From an uncultured Lachnospiraceae bacterium (lineage in GTDB: Bacteria > Bacillota > Clostridia > Lachnospirales > Lachnospiraceae): a DNA stretch of 64,000 bases. Below are positions 15,417 through 25,122 of the stretch, one piece after another. Positions within the stretch are counted from its first letter, which is position 1. Each line of letters opens with the position of its first letter. Below the pieces are notes generated by a model, which worked only from the letters and a program-made list of their open reading frames with translations, was not told where the DNA came from and did not search any database. A program made the translations under genes and the position numbers. The stretch spans positions 1 through 64,000 of the forward strand of contig URUY01000009.1 of NCBI GenBank assembly GCA_900551115.1. The letters are read 5' to 3'.

Positions 15417-17477
15417 CTAGCGTTTCATCTTCGGGTCAAAGGCATCTCTCAGGCCATCACCTACAAAGTTAAATGCGATAACCGTCAGGCAGATAAGCAA
15501 TCCAACCGGAATCCAGATATAGGTATAACGAATCATATTCTCGGAAGAACCTGTTACAGAGTTAATCATCGTGCCCCATGTAGCCAGAGGATGCTTTACA
15601 CCAAGTCCTAAGAATGACAGGGTAGATTCCGTAATAATGATGCTTCCCAGTCCTGAAGATGCCGTTACGATAAGCTGCGGCATAACGTTGGGAACCAAAT
15701 GCTTAAAGATACGTCTGCTGGTCCTTAAACCAACGGACTCCGCTGCTACCATGAATTCCTGCTCACGCAGGGAAAGAATCTGTCCGCGTACCAGACGCGC
15801 TACGCCTGCCCAGCCTAATATACCTAAAATTACCATCATCCATATAAGACGCACATAAGGAGTCAGCTTCTGCGAATCAAAAAGCGCACCTGTAATAATC
15901 AGAATCGGCATGGAAGGAATACAATAGAAAATATCTACCATACGCATGATAATATTATCTATCACACCGCCGAAGTAGCCGGCAATACCACCCATGATAA
16001 CGCCTAATACCGTCTGAATGATAATAACGATAAAGCACACCATAAGGGATACCCGTCCGCCGTACATCATACGTGCAAGCACATCCATACCGTCACCATC
16101 GGTACCAACCAGATGCGCCGCAGAGGGTTCTGCAAAAATGTCAATCAGATAGTTTACCTGTTCACAGCTTATTATAAAAGAACCGTTCTTGTTTTCGATA
16201 CGCATCTCGGTTAACTCACTTACAAGATTACCGTTCTCATCATATTCATAAGCGCCGTTTTCATCCATCTGGGGAATTTCCCATTCAAACACGGCGTTCG
16301 TTGTACCGGAAGCAACCATTTCGTCTGTAACTTCGCGGACTCTTTCCTTGAAGCCGAATTCCATGGTATCCTCTCCGCTGTAAGCGCGTACTGCCATGGT
16401 TGAAAATGCCGCAAAAGGATTTGTTTCGTCCGCAGCGTCATATATTACGATTTCATCCTCTTCTGCCTTCAGTACATAGTTTTTGTCACCTACGCTGAAG
16501 GTGCCGTCTCCGATTACTGCAGAAATCGCGCCGGTACGGAATTCGTCCGTAATTGCAGCTGCATCCGTATAGGCATCAAATACATAAGTGGTCAAATATG
16601 CCACCTGCTTCTGCTCGCCTCTTTCGTACACCGTTATGCTGCCGTCTTTTTCAGAAACTATATATTCTTTTCCGTTTACCGTAAACGCATCGCTTTCCAT
16701 ATTGTCAAGCAATGCTGCTTCAAATTCACTTCCCAAAGAAGCATTTACATAGCGGATGCTCTCATCTACCTTTTCAACAGTATAATTGCCTTTTTTACCG
16801 GCAGTCAACTGATAAGTAATTCCATCAAAGGAAAACTCTTCCTTACCGGCTTCCACAGCTTTGGCAAGTGCCGCCTCAAAGCCCTCGGCAGGCGTCTCCC
16901 CACCGATGATGTCAAGCTGCTTAAACATACTGTTATAGGTTGCAAAATCACTGAACCCGCCTACTGTACAGATTTCAGCAGCCTCCTCCTGACCCAGGAT
17001 ATAGACATTTTCCTCTGCCTTGCGAATTACATAACCGATACCGTTATCATCCGTTACCGCCAACTCATTAAGGCCTTCTTTTTTCATCTGTGAAATGTAA
17101 GCATTCAGTCTGTTCTTTACCGAGCTGTCAATCTGTACATCACCCAATAAAATCGTGGAATACTCTGTTCTCTCGGAAGCCTGCGCATAATTCACCATGA
17201 CTTTATCGTATTTATAAAAAATTTCTGTCTGGCTGTAAGGATAAAAAAGCGGGCAGATAAAGGAAAAGACAAACATAAATATCAATACCGCACTTCCGAC
17301 AATAGCCAGCTTATTTCTGATAAATCGGTTGAACACCAGTCTTCCGGGACTTAAAACCTTTACACGCTGGGTATCATCCAGCGTCATTTCGCCTTCTTCG
17401 CCCTGTCTTGCCTGCAAGAGCTTTTCTTCCTCCTGCTCCTGTTTTTTCAACACTTCGTTAAAATTCCTTTTGTCCAT
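15417..17477 (-). CDS. oppC: Oligopeptide ABC permease OppC with a large extracytoplasmic insertion
   Basis: This 686-residue protein is far longer than a typical OppC (about 300). Residues 1-56 are a Glu/Gln-rich cytoplasmic N-terminus, and 57-78 form TM1. About 370 residues then follow with no membrane segment, where the family normally has about 40. The conserved permease part starts near HLVGTDGDGMDVLAR (residue 455) and runs through five membrane segments with EAA loop AAESVGLRTSRRIFKHLVPN. The insertion is acidic and shows repeat-like short strands (FDGITYQLTAGKKGNYTVEK, FTVNGKEYIVSEKDGSITVY). Its position puts it outside the membrane, next to the binding protein. No stop or frameshift is seen. 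Confidence 0.92.
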   Translation of the reverse strand: MDKRNFNEVLKKQEQEEEKLLQARQGEEGEMTLDDTQRVKVLSPGRLVFNRFIRNKLAIVGSAVLIFMFVFSFICPLFYPYSQTEIFYKYDKVMVNYAQASERTEYSTILLGDVQIDSSVKNRLNAYISQMKKEGLNELAVTDDNGIGYVIRKAEENVYILGQEEAAEICTVGGFSDFATYNSMFKQLDIIGGETPAEGFEAALAKAVEAGKEEFSFDGITYQLTAGKKGNYTVEKVDESIRYVNASLGSEFEAALLDNMESDAFTVNGKEYIVSEKDGSITVYERGEQKQVAYLTTYVFDAYTDAAAITDEFRTGAISAVIGDGTFSVGDKNYVLKAEEDEIVIYDAADETNPFAAFSTMAVRAYSGEDTMEFGFKERVREVTDEMVASGTTNAVFEWEIPQMDENGAYEYDENGNLVSELTEMRIENKNGSFIISCEQVNYLIDIFAEPSAAHLVGTDGDGMDVLARMMYGGRVSLMVCFIVIIIQTVLGVIMGGIAGYFGGVIDNIIMRMVDIFYCIPSMPILIITGALFDSQKLTPYVRLIWMMVILGILGWAGVARLVRGQILSLREQEFMVAAESVGLRTSRRIFKHLVPNVMPQLIVTASSGLGSIIITESTLSFLGLGVKHPLATWGTMINSVTGSSENMIRYTYIWIPVGLLICLTVIAFNFVGDGLRDAFDPKMKR

Positions 17478-17490
17478 TTTACGCTGCCTC

Positions 17491-18480
17491 CTAATTCACT
17501 CGTACACGGGGGTCAACCACAGCGTAAAGAATATCCGCAATCAGGTTACCCAATAAAGTCAGAATCGACACAAATGCCAGATAGAACATGGTAAACGGTA
17601 TATCGCCGTTAATCATGGAGTGGTAAGATGCATAGCCGATACCGCGGATGGCAAACAAAGTCTCCGTAATCAGTGCGCCGGCAAATAATCCGGGCAGTGA
17701 GCTTCCTAAAATCGTGATAAGGGGAATCAGGGTATTACGGAAAGCATGACGGCCGATAACCTTGCTTTCCGGCAGTCCCTTTGCCCTTGCAGTACGGATA
17801 TAGTCTGCATTTAATACCTCCAGCATATTTGTTCGCGTATAACGCATCAGGCTGCCGACACTGACTACCACCAGTGTAATGGTAGGAAGCACCATATGTG
17901 CCGCCATATCCATCAGCTTGCCGAATTCACTTAAGCTTGCATAATTACGGCCCTGCATGCCACTTAACTCAAACCATCCCAGCTTTACTGAGAAAACCAG
18001 TTTTAGAATCGTTGCCACGAAAAAGGTAGGCATGGAAATACCCACTAAGGATATAACCGTAACCGTATAATCTGTTATGCTATATTGTTTTCTTGCGGCC
18101 ACTACACCCAGTGGAATCGCAATGATAATTTCCAAAATAAAAGCTATTAAGCCCAAAACAAAACTGTACCAAACTGTCTTATTAAACTGCTCTGTCACCG
18201 GAACCGTCCAGTTCCAGCTCTCTCCAAAATTTCCCTGAGCCGCATTGCCCAGCCACACAAAATAACCCTGTACAATACCCTTGTCCATACCATACTGGGC
18301 ATTTAACTCATCTATCCACTCCTGCGCGCTCTTATTGCTGCCCGGCTTGGTAGCAAGCTCTCTTGCTGTTCGCTCCACATAGCTGGTAGGCAGAGAGCAT
18401 TCCAATGCATAGATAATAAATGTTGCAAAAAAGAATATGATGACACTTATTCCAAGTCGTTTGAGGATAAACTTTAACAT
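17491..18480 (-). CDS. oppB: Oligopeptide ABC permease OppB
   Basis: The 329-residue protein has six predicted membrane segments and the permease EAA loop RTARAKGLPESKVIGRHAFR, followed by NTLIPLITILG. It forms the import channel with OppC. A lumenal stretch between TM1 and TM2 (about residues 30-95) is typical of this family. It ends 13 bases before oppC and lies behind a strong hairpin separating it from oppA. Confidence 0.94.
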   Translation of the reverse strand: MLKFILKRLGISVIIFFFATFIIYALECSLPTSYVERTARELATKPGSNKSAQEWIDELNAQYGMDKGIVQGYFVWLGNAAQGNFGESWNWTVPVTEQFNKTVWYSFVLGLIAFILEIIIAIPLGVVAARKQYSITDYTVTVISLVGISMPTFFVATILKLVFSVKLGWFELSGMQGRNYASLSEFGKLMDMAAHMVLPTITLVVVSVGSLMRYTRTNMLEVLNADYIRTARAKGLPESKVIGRHAFRNTLIPLITILGSSLPGLFAGALITETLFAIRGIGYASYHSMINGDIPFTMFYLAFVSILTLLGNLIADILYAVVDPRVRVN

Positions 18481-18562
18481 AATCTTACACCGCCTGTATT
18501 TTCTCTGTCCGGTCCCTTCCGGACACCGGCTATTTCACTATAACTAACTGTATCTGCTTCTC

Positions 18563-18606
18563 TCTCACAGCAAGGGCCTGCATCAAGATACAGGCCCTGC
18601 GTGAGA
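18563..18606. promoter_or_regulatory. Strong hairpin between oppA and oppB
   Basis: TCTCAC (18563-18568), GC and AGGGCCTG (18573-18580) pair with CAGGCCCT (18591-18598), GC and GTGAGA (18601-18606) around a 10-base loop. No T run follows on the minus strand. Such hairpins after binding-protein genes commonly protect the upstream message or partly stop transcription, giving more binding protein than permease. That role is inference. Confidence 0.65.
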
Positions 18607-18632
18607 AATGCCATAAGGAAGTCTCAGGACTT

Positions 18633-21047
18633 TTAGTTCATTTCTATATTTTCAATTTCTGCTAACCATCCGTAGTACGGAGTCATATCCTTAGGAAGAG
18701 AATCAATATTTACTCTTTCTGTACTGATTACGTTGGCATCCTGTCTCTGATATGCAGGAACCTCAACACCCCAGTCAAGAACGATATCCATAGCATCCTT
18801 GTAGGTTGCCTTTCTGAAGGACTGATCTGCACTCTCTCTTGCTTCCATAATCAGCTTATCCAGCTCATCATCCTGAATGCTGTAGTGGTTACTTTCTGTA
18901 CCGCCGGCGCCTACAACGTTGGTGGAGTAGTAAGTCTGATACATATCAGGATCTGCGGTTGCCTGCCATGCAGCAGCCCACATTTCACCTGTGCCGCCTT
19001 CCAGCTTAGTCCACAGTTCATTAGAGTCTGCAGGGTCATTGATTTCCAGTGTAATGCCGATAGGTGCTAACGCTTCCTTAACAGCAGTCAGAACACCGAA
19101 GATAGGGTGATCGCCTACACCGTCAGCAGGAATGATGAACTCGTAAGTCATGCTTGCGCCTTCGGGAGCAGCGGTAAATGCACCGGCTGCATCATCCCAG
19201 GTGTAACCGGCTTTCTTAAAGAATCCGATTGCTGCCTGCAGTGCTGCTTCATATTTTTCTTCCTCGCTCATACCGTCTGTGTAGATAGGATTGCCGTCTA
19301 CATCCTTGGAATATGCGATTTCATAGCCTTCGTCAGCCGGCTGAGGAGCCGCCCATGAAGTATTGGACATAGGATACTGGATTACAGTAGCCATTTCACC
19401 GTAGTAAGAATTTACAACCGTATCACGATATACTGCAAGCAAGGTTGCAAAAGCTTTTCTTAAAGCCTTGGACTCTTCGCTTGCCTTGTCATCGCCAACC
19501 TTTACGGTTTCAGCACAGATACCCATATAACCGTAACCACGGAAGTCAATCAGCTCTGTGGTCAGAACGTCACCGGAGATTTCACCATTGGAGTTGTAGC
19601 CTTTGATGGAATCCAGTACGGATACGGAAATAGAAGGATCGGAAATATCAAAGGTACCGCTGACAATACCGGTAAGCTTATCTGTAGCAGGAGTTTCCTT
19701 GAACAGAACAGTCTTGGTCTTAGGCGCGCCCTTGAAATAGCTTTCATTTGCAGTAAAGGTTACAACACCGTTTTCATAGCTTTCAAATACATAAGGACCG
19801 CAGCCCATGGGAGTTGTTGTTTTAGCCTTTACGCTGCTTAAATCACCCTTTGCAAAACCAAAGGAATTGTTTTCATAGTCATACAGGTCTGCAGAACCAT
19901 AGTAATGCAGAGGCGCTACAGGGATACCTGCTACATGGTAAATAGAAGTAGCGTCAAAAGCACTCATGGTGATTCTCATAGAATAATCGCCTGTTTTTTC
20001 AATACCTGCAATGTTTGCTGCACTGTCGCCGGTATTGATACCCTTCTGATAATCAGCTGCTGCATCGCCAAGCTCTGCATAAGCCAAATCAAAAAGGTCG
20101 GAGCCTGCAGATTCTGTTGCATTCAAATTAATATAATCACCTGCATAAGCTGCCTGCATCTCAGTCCAGTAATCAGCTACCGTAACAGCCGCTGTATCAT
20201 ACTCTGTGCCGGTACCTGTACCTGTAACCTTTGTACCGTCTTCATTTGCGGTACCAAAGCCCCAGCCAACCATACCGAGAGCAACTTCACTGTTGCCTAC
20301 TGCAGGAAGGTTGTCGCCAAGAACTGCTACACAGTAATCTACGATTTCCTGGCAGAACTTCTCACCTGCTACATCAATTGCTGCCCAGAATGCAACCTGC
20401 TGCTCTTCTGTCCAGTTTGTGAAGTCTGTATTCTCACGGCCTGCTGCAACAATCAGGTTGGTAACGGAATCCATACCGCTTCTGTACTCTTCCATACCAA
20501 CGATGGGCTGTGCATACAGGGAAGAAGAACCGTCATAAGTAGGGTCACACAATACATATGCAGAGAAAATCGCATCATCAATGGTAATAGGTGTACCGTC
20601 ACTGAAGGTTGCATCCTCTCTGATGGTAACATCATAATAAACAGTACCGTCATCATTCTGTGTTACCACACAGTTGCCAAGACCATAGTAAGTATAGTCT
20701 GTACCGTTGTAAGCAACGGTCTCACCTTCGATACCGTTCATCACAACCGCACCACCACGGTCCGTTGCCAGCAGGTAGGCCGTAGTCATATCTGCCACGT
20801 TAATGTCATAAGACGTCTTTCCAAAGAATGCACTGAATTTGCTGGAGAAAGTGTCCATACCAACTACCAAGGTTTTGTCATCTCCGGCACTTTCTGTGCC
20901 TGTAGCGGATGAATCAACGGAACTTGTGCCCACAGAAGTATCAGCAGGCTCTTTTTCGTCCTTGTTTCCACCGCATGCGGTTAAGGAACCGGCAACCATA
21001 ACTGCTGCTAAAGCAAGTGCCAGTTTCTTTACGAAACTTTTTTTCAT
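18633..21047 (-). CDS. oppA: Oligopeptide-binding lipoprotein, OppA type
   Basis: The 804-residue protein has a lipoprotein signal peptide (MKKSFVKKLALALAAVMVAG, lipobox LTACGG). It then has a Thr/Ser/Asp-rich linker and the family 5 solute-binding fold: VTIREDATFSDGTPITIDDA near 145, MGCGPYVFE and a C-terminal YYSTN...NHYS segment. It is some 200 residues longer than usual OppA, with extra sequence between about 190 and 330. It captures peptides outside the cell for OppBCDF. It is the first transporter gene of the operon and follows a membrane protein gene. Confidence 0.93.
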   Translation of the reverse strand: MKKSFVKKLALALAAVMVAGSLTACGGNKDEKEPADTSVGTSSVDSSATGTESAGDDKTLVVGMDTFSSKFSAFFGKTSYDINVADMTTAYLLATDRGGAVVMNGIEGETVAYNGTDYTYYGLGNCVVTQNDDGTVYYDVTIREDATFSDGTPITIDDAIFSAYVLCDPTYDGSSSLYAQPIVGMEEYRSGMDSVTNLIVAAGRENTDFTNWTEEQQVAFWAAIDVAGEKFCQEIVDYCVAVLGDNLPAVGNSEVALGMVGWGFGTANEDGTKVTGTGTGTEYDTAAVTVADYWTEMQAAYAGDYINLNATESAGSDLFDLAYAELGDAAADYQKGINTGDSAANIAGIEKTGDYSMRITMSAFDATSIYHVAGIPVAPLHYYGSADLYDYENNSFGFAKGDLSSVKAKTTTPMGCGPYVFESYENGVVTFTANESYFKGAPKTKTVLFKETPATDKLTGIVSGTFDISDPSISVSVLDSIKGYNSNGEISGDVLTTELIDFRGYGYMGICAETVKVGDDKASEESKALRKAFATLLAVYRDTVVNSYYGEMATVIQYPMSNTSWAAPQPADEGYEIAYSKDVDGNPIYTDGMSEEEKYEAALQAAIGFFKKAGYTWDDAAGAFTAAPEGASMTYEFIIPADGVGDHPIFGVLTAVKEALAPIGITLEINDPADSNELWTKLEGGTGEMWAAAWQATADPDMYQTYYSTNVVGAGGTESNHYSIQDDELDKLIMEARESADQSFRKATYKDAMDIVLDWGVEVPAYQRQDANVISTERVNIDSLPKDMTPYYGWLAEIENIEMN

Positions 21048-21121
21048 AATACTTATCCTCCTTATAAATTTGAAAAAATTTTATATTAAGCAGTTTCCTG
21101 CATAATACCACTGTTATTTTA

Positions 21122-21691
21122 CTATCTGTCCTTCCATTTGGCCGTTTCCGGATTTTTTTCTTCCGAAACCGCAAGGTGTCTTCCGGCTGCGAACCCACAT
21201 AAAAAAACGAAAAACAGAAGAACGGTTGCTGCCATGAACAGGAAATCTCCCATTCCGGTAAATTCCTTAAATACCATCATGCCTGCCGTCTCTCCCGCAA
21301 ATGCACCGCCACAGAAAAGCATTCCCATGAAGGCTGATGCCTTTATCCGGTCAACGGTCTTATCCTTTCTCTCTCTGCTCATAGGCTGCTTTGCAAGAAA
21401 AAGGTTACAGGTTCCCGCGCTGAAAAAGAAAAGTACCAAAAAAAGACACGCAAAGGGAAGTATCACATAAATCAGTCTGGATAAATTGCTGTAAAACAGC
21501 ATGCTGCCCACAAACAGCCCCCAGCCCAGAAGACATAAAAAGAGGCAGAAAAGCCGAACCTTTTTAAGTACCGCTTCCTCCATCTCCCATCTGTACAACG
21601 GGCCTACATATATCATTTTTCTCTTAACCTTACCGGTATCCGTTGTCTCGGTATCCATCCGGTAATCCCTGGCATATTTAGAAGAAAGCAT
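21122..21691 (-). CDS. Membrane protein upstream of oppA, unknown function
   Basis: This 189-residue protein has a polar N-terminus (about 1-50, with Tyr and charged residues) followed by four likely membrane segments (about 52-72, 80-103, 125-145 and 150-172) and a charged C-terminal tail. The start at 21691 is preferred because GATAGAGGTAGAA precedes it; a longer frame to 21739 has no good ribosome site. It stands 74 bases before oppA and downstream of a consensus promoter, so it may be first in the opp transcript. I recognise no family. Confidence 0.65.
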   Translation of the reverse strand: MLSSKYARDYRMDTETTDTGKVKRKMIYVGPLYRWEMEEAVLKKVRLFCLFLCLLGWGLFVGSMLFYSNLSRLIYVILPFACLFLVLFFFSAGTCNLFLAKQPMSRERKDKTVDRIKASAFMGMLFCGGAFAGETAGMMVFKEFTGMGDFLFMAATVLLFFVFLCGFAAGRHLAVSEEKNPETAKWKDR

Positions 21692-21814
21692 TTCTACCTC
21701 TATCGTTAAAAAGAGGGGTGGATAAATTACCTTACCCACCCCATTATGCGTAGTCTGACAACCTATATAAATACGAAAGGTAACTGCAATTAAGAATTTG
21801 AAACTACAGTTGCA

Positions 21815-21843
21815 ATAATAAGAAAAAATTCTGTAAATGTCAA
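21815..21843 (-). promoter_or_regulatory. Promoter for the opp operon
   Basis: On the minus strand there is a perfect -35 TTGACA (21838-21843), a 17-base spacer and a -10 TATTAT (21815-21820). It lies in the 301-base gap between eno and the membrane protein gene and reads toward the opp genes. The same gap has an AGCGT/ACGCT hairpin (21862-21875) upstream of the promoter, possibly the eno transcript end, but with no clear T run. Nothing else is seen in the gap. Confidence 0.75.
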
Positions 21844-21992
21844 GTAAACTTTATAATTTTAGCGTGATAACGCTTTAAATTGTTTCCTTGCCAAATTGTA
21901 TATTTATCGTATTTTTTCGTATTGCAATGTATAATTCCTAATGCCGTTATGCATATTAATCGCATTTGTGTATAAACATTCTTTTTGAATTT

Positions 21993-23324
21993 TTATAAAT
22001 ATTTTTCAAGGCACGCTGACCGTACATTATAAGCCGCGCTGTTTTCCAATTCTTCCTCTATTTTAAGCAGTCTGTTATATTTTGCCACACGGTCGGACCT
22101 GCAGGGTGCGCCTGTCTTAATCTGCCCTGCATTTAATGCTACTGCAATATCTGCAATAATAGAATCCTCCGTCTCTCCGGAACGATGGGAAATAATGGCG
22201 TTATATCCGTTTTTCTGTGCCATTTCCACAGCATCGAAGGTCTCTGAGAGCGTACCTATCTGATTTACCTTTATTAAAACAGCATTGGCTACCATAAGTC
22301 TAATGCCGGCATCTAAACGCTTTACATTGGTGACAAAAAGATCATCTCCCACCAGCTGTACCTTCTCGCCGATTCTTTCCGTAAGCTGCTTAAAGCCTTC
22401 CCAGTCATCCTCCGCAAGTCCGTCTTCAATGGAAATAATCGGATATTCTGCGATAAGCTGCTCATAATAGGCAATCATTTCCGCCGTGTCCCGGACTACC
22501 ATATGACCCTTTAAGCGGCTTTCGCCGGGAAACCGGTACATACCCGTTTCTTCATCATATAATTCGCTGCTTGCCACATCCAGGGCAATCTTAATATCCT
22601 CACCGGGCACATATCCGGCTGCTTTTACCGCTTCTACTATCAGCGCAAGCACCGATTCCGCATCCGGCAGATCCGGCGCAAAACCGCCTTCATCACCTAC
22701 GCCTGTAGACAGCCCCTTATCCTGCAATATCTTTTTCAGGTTATGGTATACCTCTGCACAGACACGCAGCGCCTCTCTGAAGGTATCCGCCTTTACGGGC
22801 ATAATCATAAATTCCTGAAAGTCAACGGTATTTGCTGCATGCTTGCCGCCATTTAAGATATTCATCATGGGAATGGGCATCAATTGGGAATGCATCCCTC
22901 CCATATACCGGTACAGCGGCATGTGAAGTGCCGATGCCGCCGCTCTGGCACAGGCCATGGATACACCCAGCGTCGCATTTGCTCCCAGATTTGCTTTATT
23001 TTCCGTACCGTCCGCTTCCACCAAAAGCTTATCTATTTTTGTCTGCTCCATTACATTTTTCCCAAGAAGCAGGGGCTTTATCTTGCTGTTGATATTTTCT
23101 GCCGCATGGTTTACGCCAAGCCCGAAATAACGGGTTTCCGCATCTCTCAGCTCTACCGCTTCAAAACGTCCCGTGCTTGCTCCTGACGGCACAGCCGCGC
23201 TTCCTGTGTAAAGCATGCCGTTTATGGGATTTTTCACTGTAACCTCGGCTTCAATGGTCGGATTTCCTCTGGAATCTAAAATTTCCCTTCCATGTACATC
23301 CACTATTTCTATATACGCATTCAT
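21993..23324 (-). CDS. eno: Enolase
   Basis: The 443-residue protein is a complete enolase, which turns 2-phosphoglycerate into phosphoenolpyruvate. It shows IEIVDVHGREILDSRGNPT at the N-terminus, SGASTGRFEAVELRD, the Mg-binding SIEDGLAEDDWEGF, GDDLFVTN and the signature LIKVNQIGTLSET and SHRSGETEDS. The start at 23324 is chosen because AGGAGG lies 7 bases upstream; an ATG two codons earlier is too close. It lies downstream of gpmI, which catalyses the preceding glycolytic step, but a terminator stands between them. Confidence 0.97.
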   Translation of the reverse strand: MNAYIEIVDVHGREILDSRGNPTIEAEVTVKNPINGMLYTGSAAVPSGASTGRFEAVELRDAETRYFGLGVNHAAENINSKIKPLLLGKNVMEQTKIDKLLVEADGTENKANLGANATLGVSMACARAAASALHMPLYRYMGGMHSQLMPIPMMNILNGGKHAANTVDFQEFMIMPVKADTFREALRVCAEVYHNLKKILQDKGLSTGVGDEGGFAPDLPDAESVLALIVEAVKAAGYVPGEDIKIALDVASSELYDEETGMYRFPGESRLKGHMVVRDTAEMIAYYEQLIAEYPIISIEDGLAEDDWEGFKQLTERIGEKVQLVGDDLFVTNVKRLDAGIRLMVANAVLIKVNQIGTLSETFDAVEMAQKNGYNAIISHRSGETEDSIIADIAVALNAGQIKTGAPCRSDRVAKYNRLLKIEEELENSAAYNVRSACLEKYL

Positions 23325-23391
23325 TGACATACCTCCTTTTTCTAGTAAGTATACCACGTTACAGACAAATTATGAGCAAACAGTCATCGAC

Positions 23392-23416
23392 AAAAAAGGA
23401 CAGGCCGTGCCTGTCC
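23392..23416 (-). terminator. Intrinsic terminator between gpmI and eno
   Basis: GGACAGGC (23398-23405), loop CGT and GCCTGTCC (23409-23416) form an 8-bp GC-rich stem. The A run 23392-23397 supplies a T tract on the minus strand, and CTTTT follows on the plus strand. It lies about 110 bases past the gpmI stop. Confidence 0.85.
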
Positions 23417-23467
23417 CTTTTAACTGTCTGTCCTATGTGGTTTCTGAATATTGCTAAATCATCCCTT

Positions 23468-23533
23468 TATTTCTTACCCAAAAAGCTTACTATTCTATTT
23501 CTTACTGAAAAAGCTTACTACTTTATTTCTTAA
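23468..23533. repeat. 28-bp tandem repeat overlapping the gpmI 3' end
   Basis: The motif TATTTCTTA starts at 23468, 23496 and 23524, a period of 28 bases. The unit also shares AAAAAGCTTACTA in the first two copies. The third, partial copy is the last codons and stop of gpmI, so the array looks like duplication of the gene's 3' end into the spacer. Confidence 0.7.
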
Positions 23534-25064
23534 TAAGAAGGGATTTGCCTGTCATTTCTTCCGGCTGCTCCTTACCCATAATCTGAATCAGCGTTGGAAC
23601 GATATCTGCCAGGCAGCCGCCTTCCCTCAGGGTATATGCAGAATCGTAATTTACTAAAATAAACGGTACCTGATTGGTGGTGTGTGCCGTAAACGGTTCA
23701 CAGGTATCATAATCCACAAGCTGCTCTGCATTGCCATGGTCCGCACAGATAAACAGTACGCCATCCATTTCCTTTACAGCCTCAACTGCTTTGCCAACAC
23801 ATTCGTCTACTGCTTCCACTGCCTTGATAGCTGCCGCTTCCACACCGGTATGGCCTACCATGTCGGGATTTGCAAAGTTAATGATGATAACATCATACTT
23901 GCCGCTGCGGATAGCGTCCGTCAGCTTGTCACATACTTCATAAGCACTCATCTCCGGCTTTAAGTCATAGGTTGCCACCTTAGGGGAATTTACTAAAATT
24001 CTGTCCTCTCCCTTGTTGGGTTCTTCTACACCGCCGTTAAAGAAGAAGGTAACGTGTGCATACTTTTCTGTCTCCGCAATACGTGCCTGCGTCATATCCT
24101 GTGCTGCCAGCCACTCACCAAAGGTATTGGTAACGGCAATTTTGTGGAATGCCACTTCTTTATTTAAGATAGTCGGGTCATAATCTGAGAAGCACACAAA
24201 TACAATATCTTTTCTTGCGCCTCTTTCAAAACGGGTAAAATCATCATCACAGAAGCATCTGGAGATTTCTCTTGCTCTGTCGGGACGGAAGTTGAAAAAT
24301 ACAACGGAATCCCCATCCTGTACAACTGCAAGCGGCTTGCCGTCTTTTTCCACAACGGTAGGTTTTACGAACTCATCTGTTACGCCGTTGTCATAGGAGT
24401 TCTGAATGCCGCAGATACCGCATGCAGCCTTTTCGCCTTCTCCTCTGGTCATAGCATTATATGCCAGCTCTACTCTGTCGTAGTTGTTATCTCTGTCCAT
24501 TGCATAATAACGGCCCATAACGGATGCAATCTCACCTACTCCGATTTCTTCCATTTCCTTTGTGAGGGCTTCCGCAAATTCCTTACCGCTTGAAGGAGGT
24601 GTATCCCTGCCGTCTAAAAAGCAGTGTACATACACTTTATCAAGTCCGTTTTTCTTTGCCATCAAAAGCAGGCCATAGAGATGGGTATTGTGGCTGTGTA
24701 CGCCGCCGTCTGATAAAAGCCCCATGCAGTGAAGGGCACTGTTATTCTTTTTACAGTTTTCCATTGCCTTTACAAGCGCCGGGTTTTCAAAAAAAGTACC
24801 ATCATTTATTTCTTTGGTAATTCTGGTAAGCTCCTGATACACGATACGTCCTGCGCCCATATTCAGATGCCCCACCTCGGAATTGCCCATCTGGCCTTCG
24901 GGAAGTCCTACCGCCATACCGCTGGCATTGCCGCGTACAAAGGGATACTCCGCCATCAGCTTATCCATAACCGGCGTAGCTGCTTCTGCTACCGCATTGC
25001 CCTTTACTTTATCATTCAGGCCATAGCCGTCCAATATCATTAACACTGTAGGTTTTTTGCTCAT
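23523..25064 (-). CDS. gpmI: Cofactor-independent phosphoglycerate mutase
   Basis: The 513-residue protein matches the 2,3-bisphosphoglycerate-independent phosphoglycerate mutase: MILDGYGLND at the N-terminus, the catalytic Ser motif QMGNSEVGHLNMGAGR near 58-73, FLDGRDTPP, and the metal-site motifs NFANPDMVGHTG and CADHGNAEQ near the C-terminus. It interconverts 3- and 2-phosphoglycerate using manganese. The start follows GAGGAGATTACG. A consensus promoter is seen upstream at 25123-25151. Confidence 0.97.
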   Translation of the reverse strand: MSKKPTVLMILDGYGLNDKVKGNAVAEAATPVMDKLMAEYPFVRGNASGMAVGLPEGQMGNSEVGHLNMGAGRIVYQELTRITKEINDGTFFENPALVKAMENCKKNNSALHCMGLLSDGGVHSHNTHLYGLLLMAKKNGLDKVYVHCFLDGRDTPPSSGKEFAEALTKEMEEIGVGEIASVMGRYYAMDRDNNYDRVELAYNAMTRGEGEKAACGICGIQNSYDNGVTDEFVKPTVVEKDGKPLAVVQDGDSVVFFNFRPDRAREISRCFCDDDFTRFERGARKDIVFVCFSDYDPTILNKEVAFHKIAVTNTFGEWLAAQDMTQARIAETEKYAHVTFFFNGGVEEPNKGEDRILVNSPKVATYDLKPEMSAYEVCDKLTDAIRSGKYDVIIINFANPDMVGHTGVEAAAIKAVEAVDECVGKAVEAVKEMDGVLFICADHGNAEQLVDYDTCEPFTAHTTNQVPFILVNYDSAYTLREGGCLADIVPTLIQIMGKEQPEEMTGKSLLIKK

Positions 25065-25122
25065 CGTAATCTCCTCTTCTCAAAAAAATCTCTCTCTTAC
25101 TGTAATTTCTTCTTTCGGGAAA

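Noticed and set aside
19905..20912. 335-codon open frame on the plus strand
   Set aside because: It lies wholly antisense to oppA, is Cys/Ile-rich in an unnatural way and has no ribosome site; oppA is clearly the gene.
21862..21875. AGCGT/ACGCT hairpin downstream of eno and a possible catabolite site
   Set aside because: The stem is only 5 bp with no T run, and the match to the cre consensus fails at several key positions.
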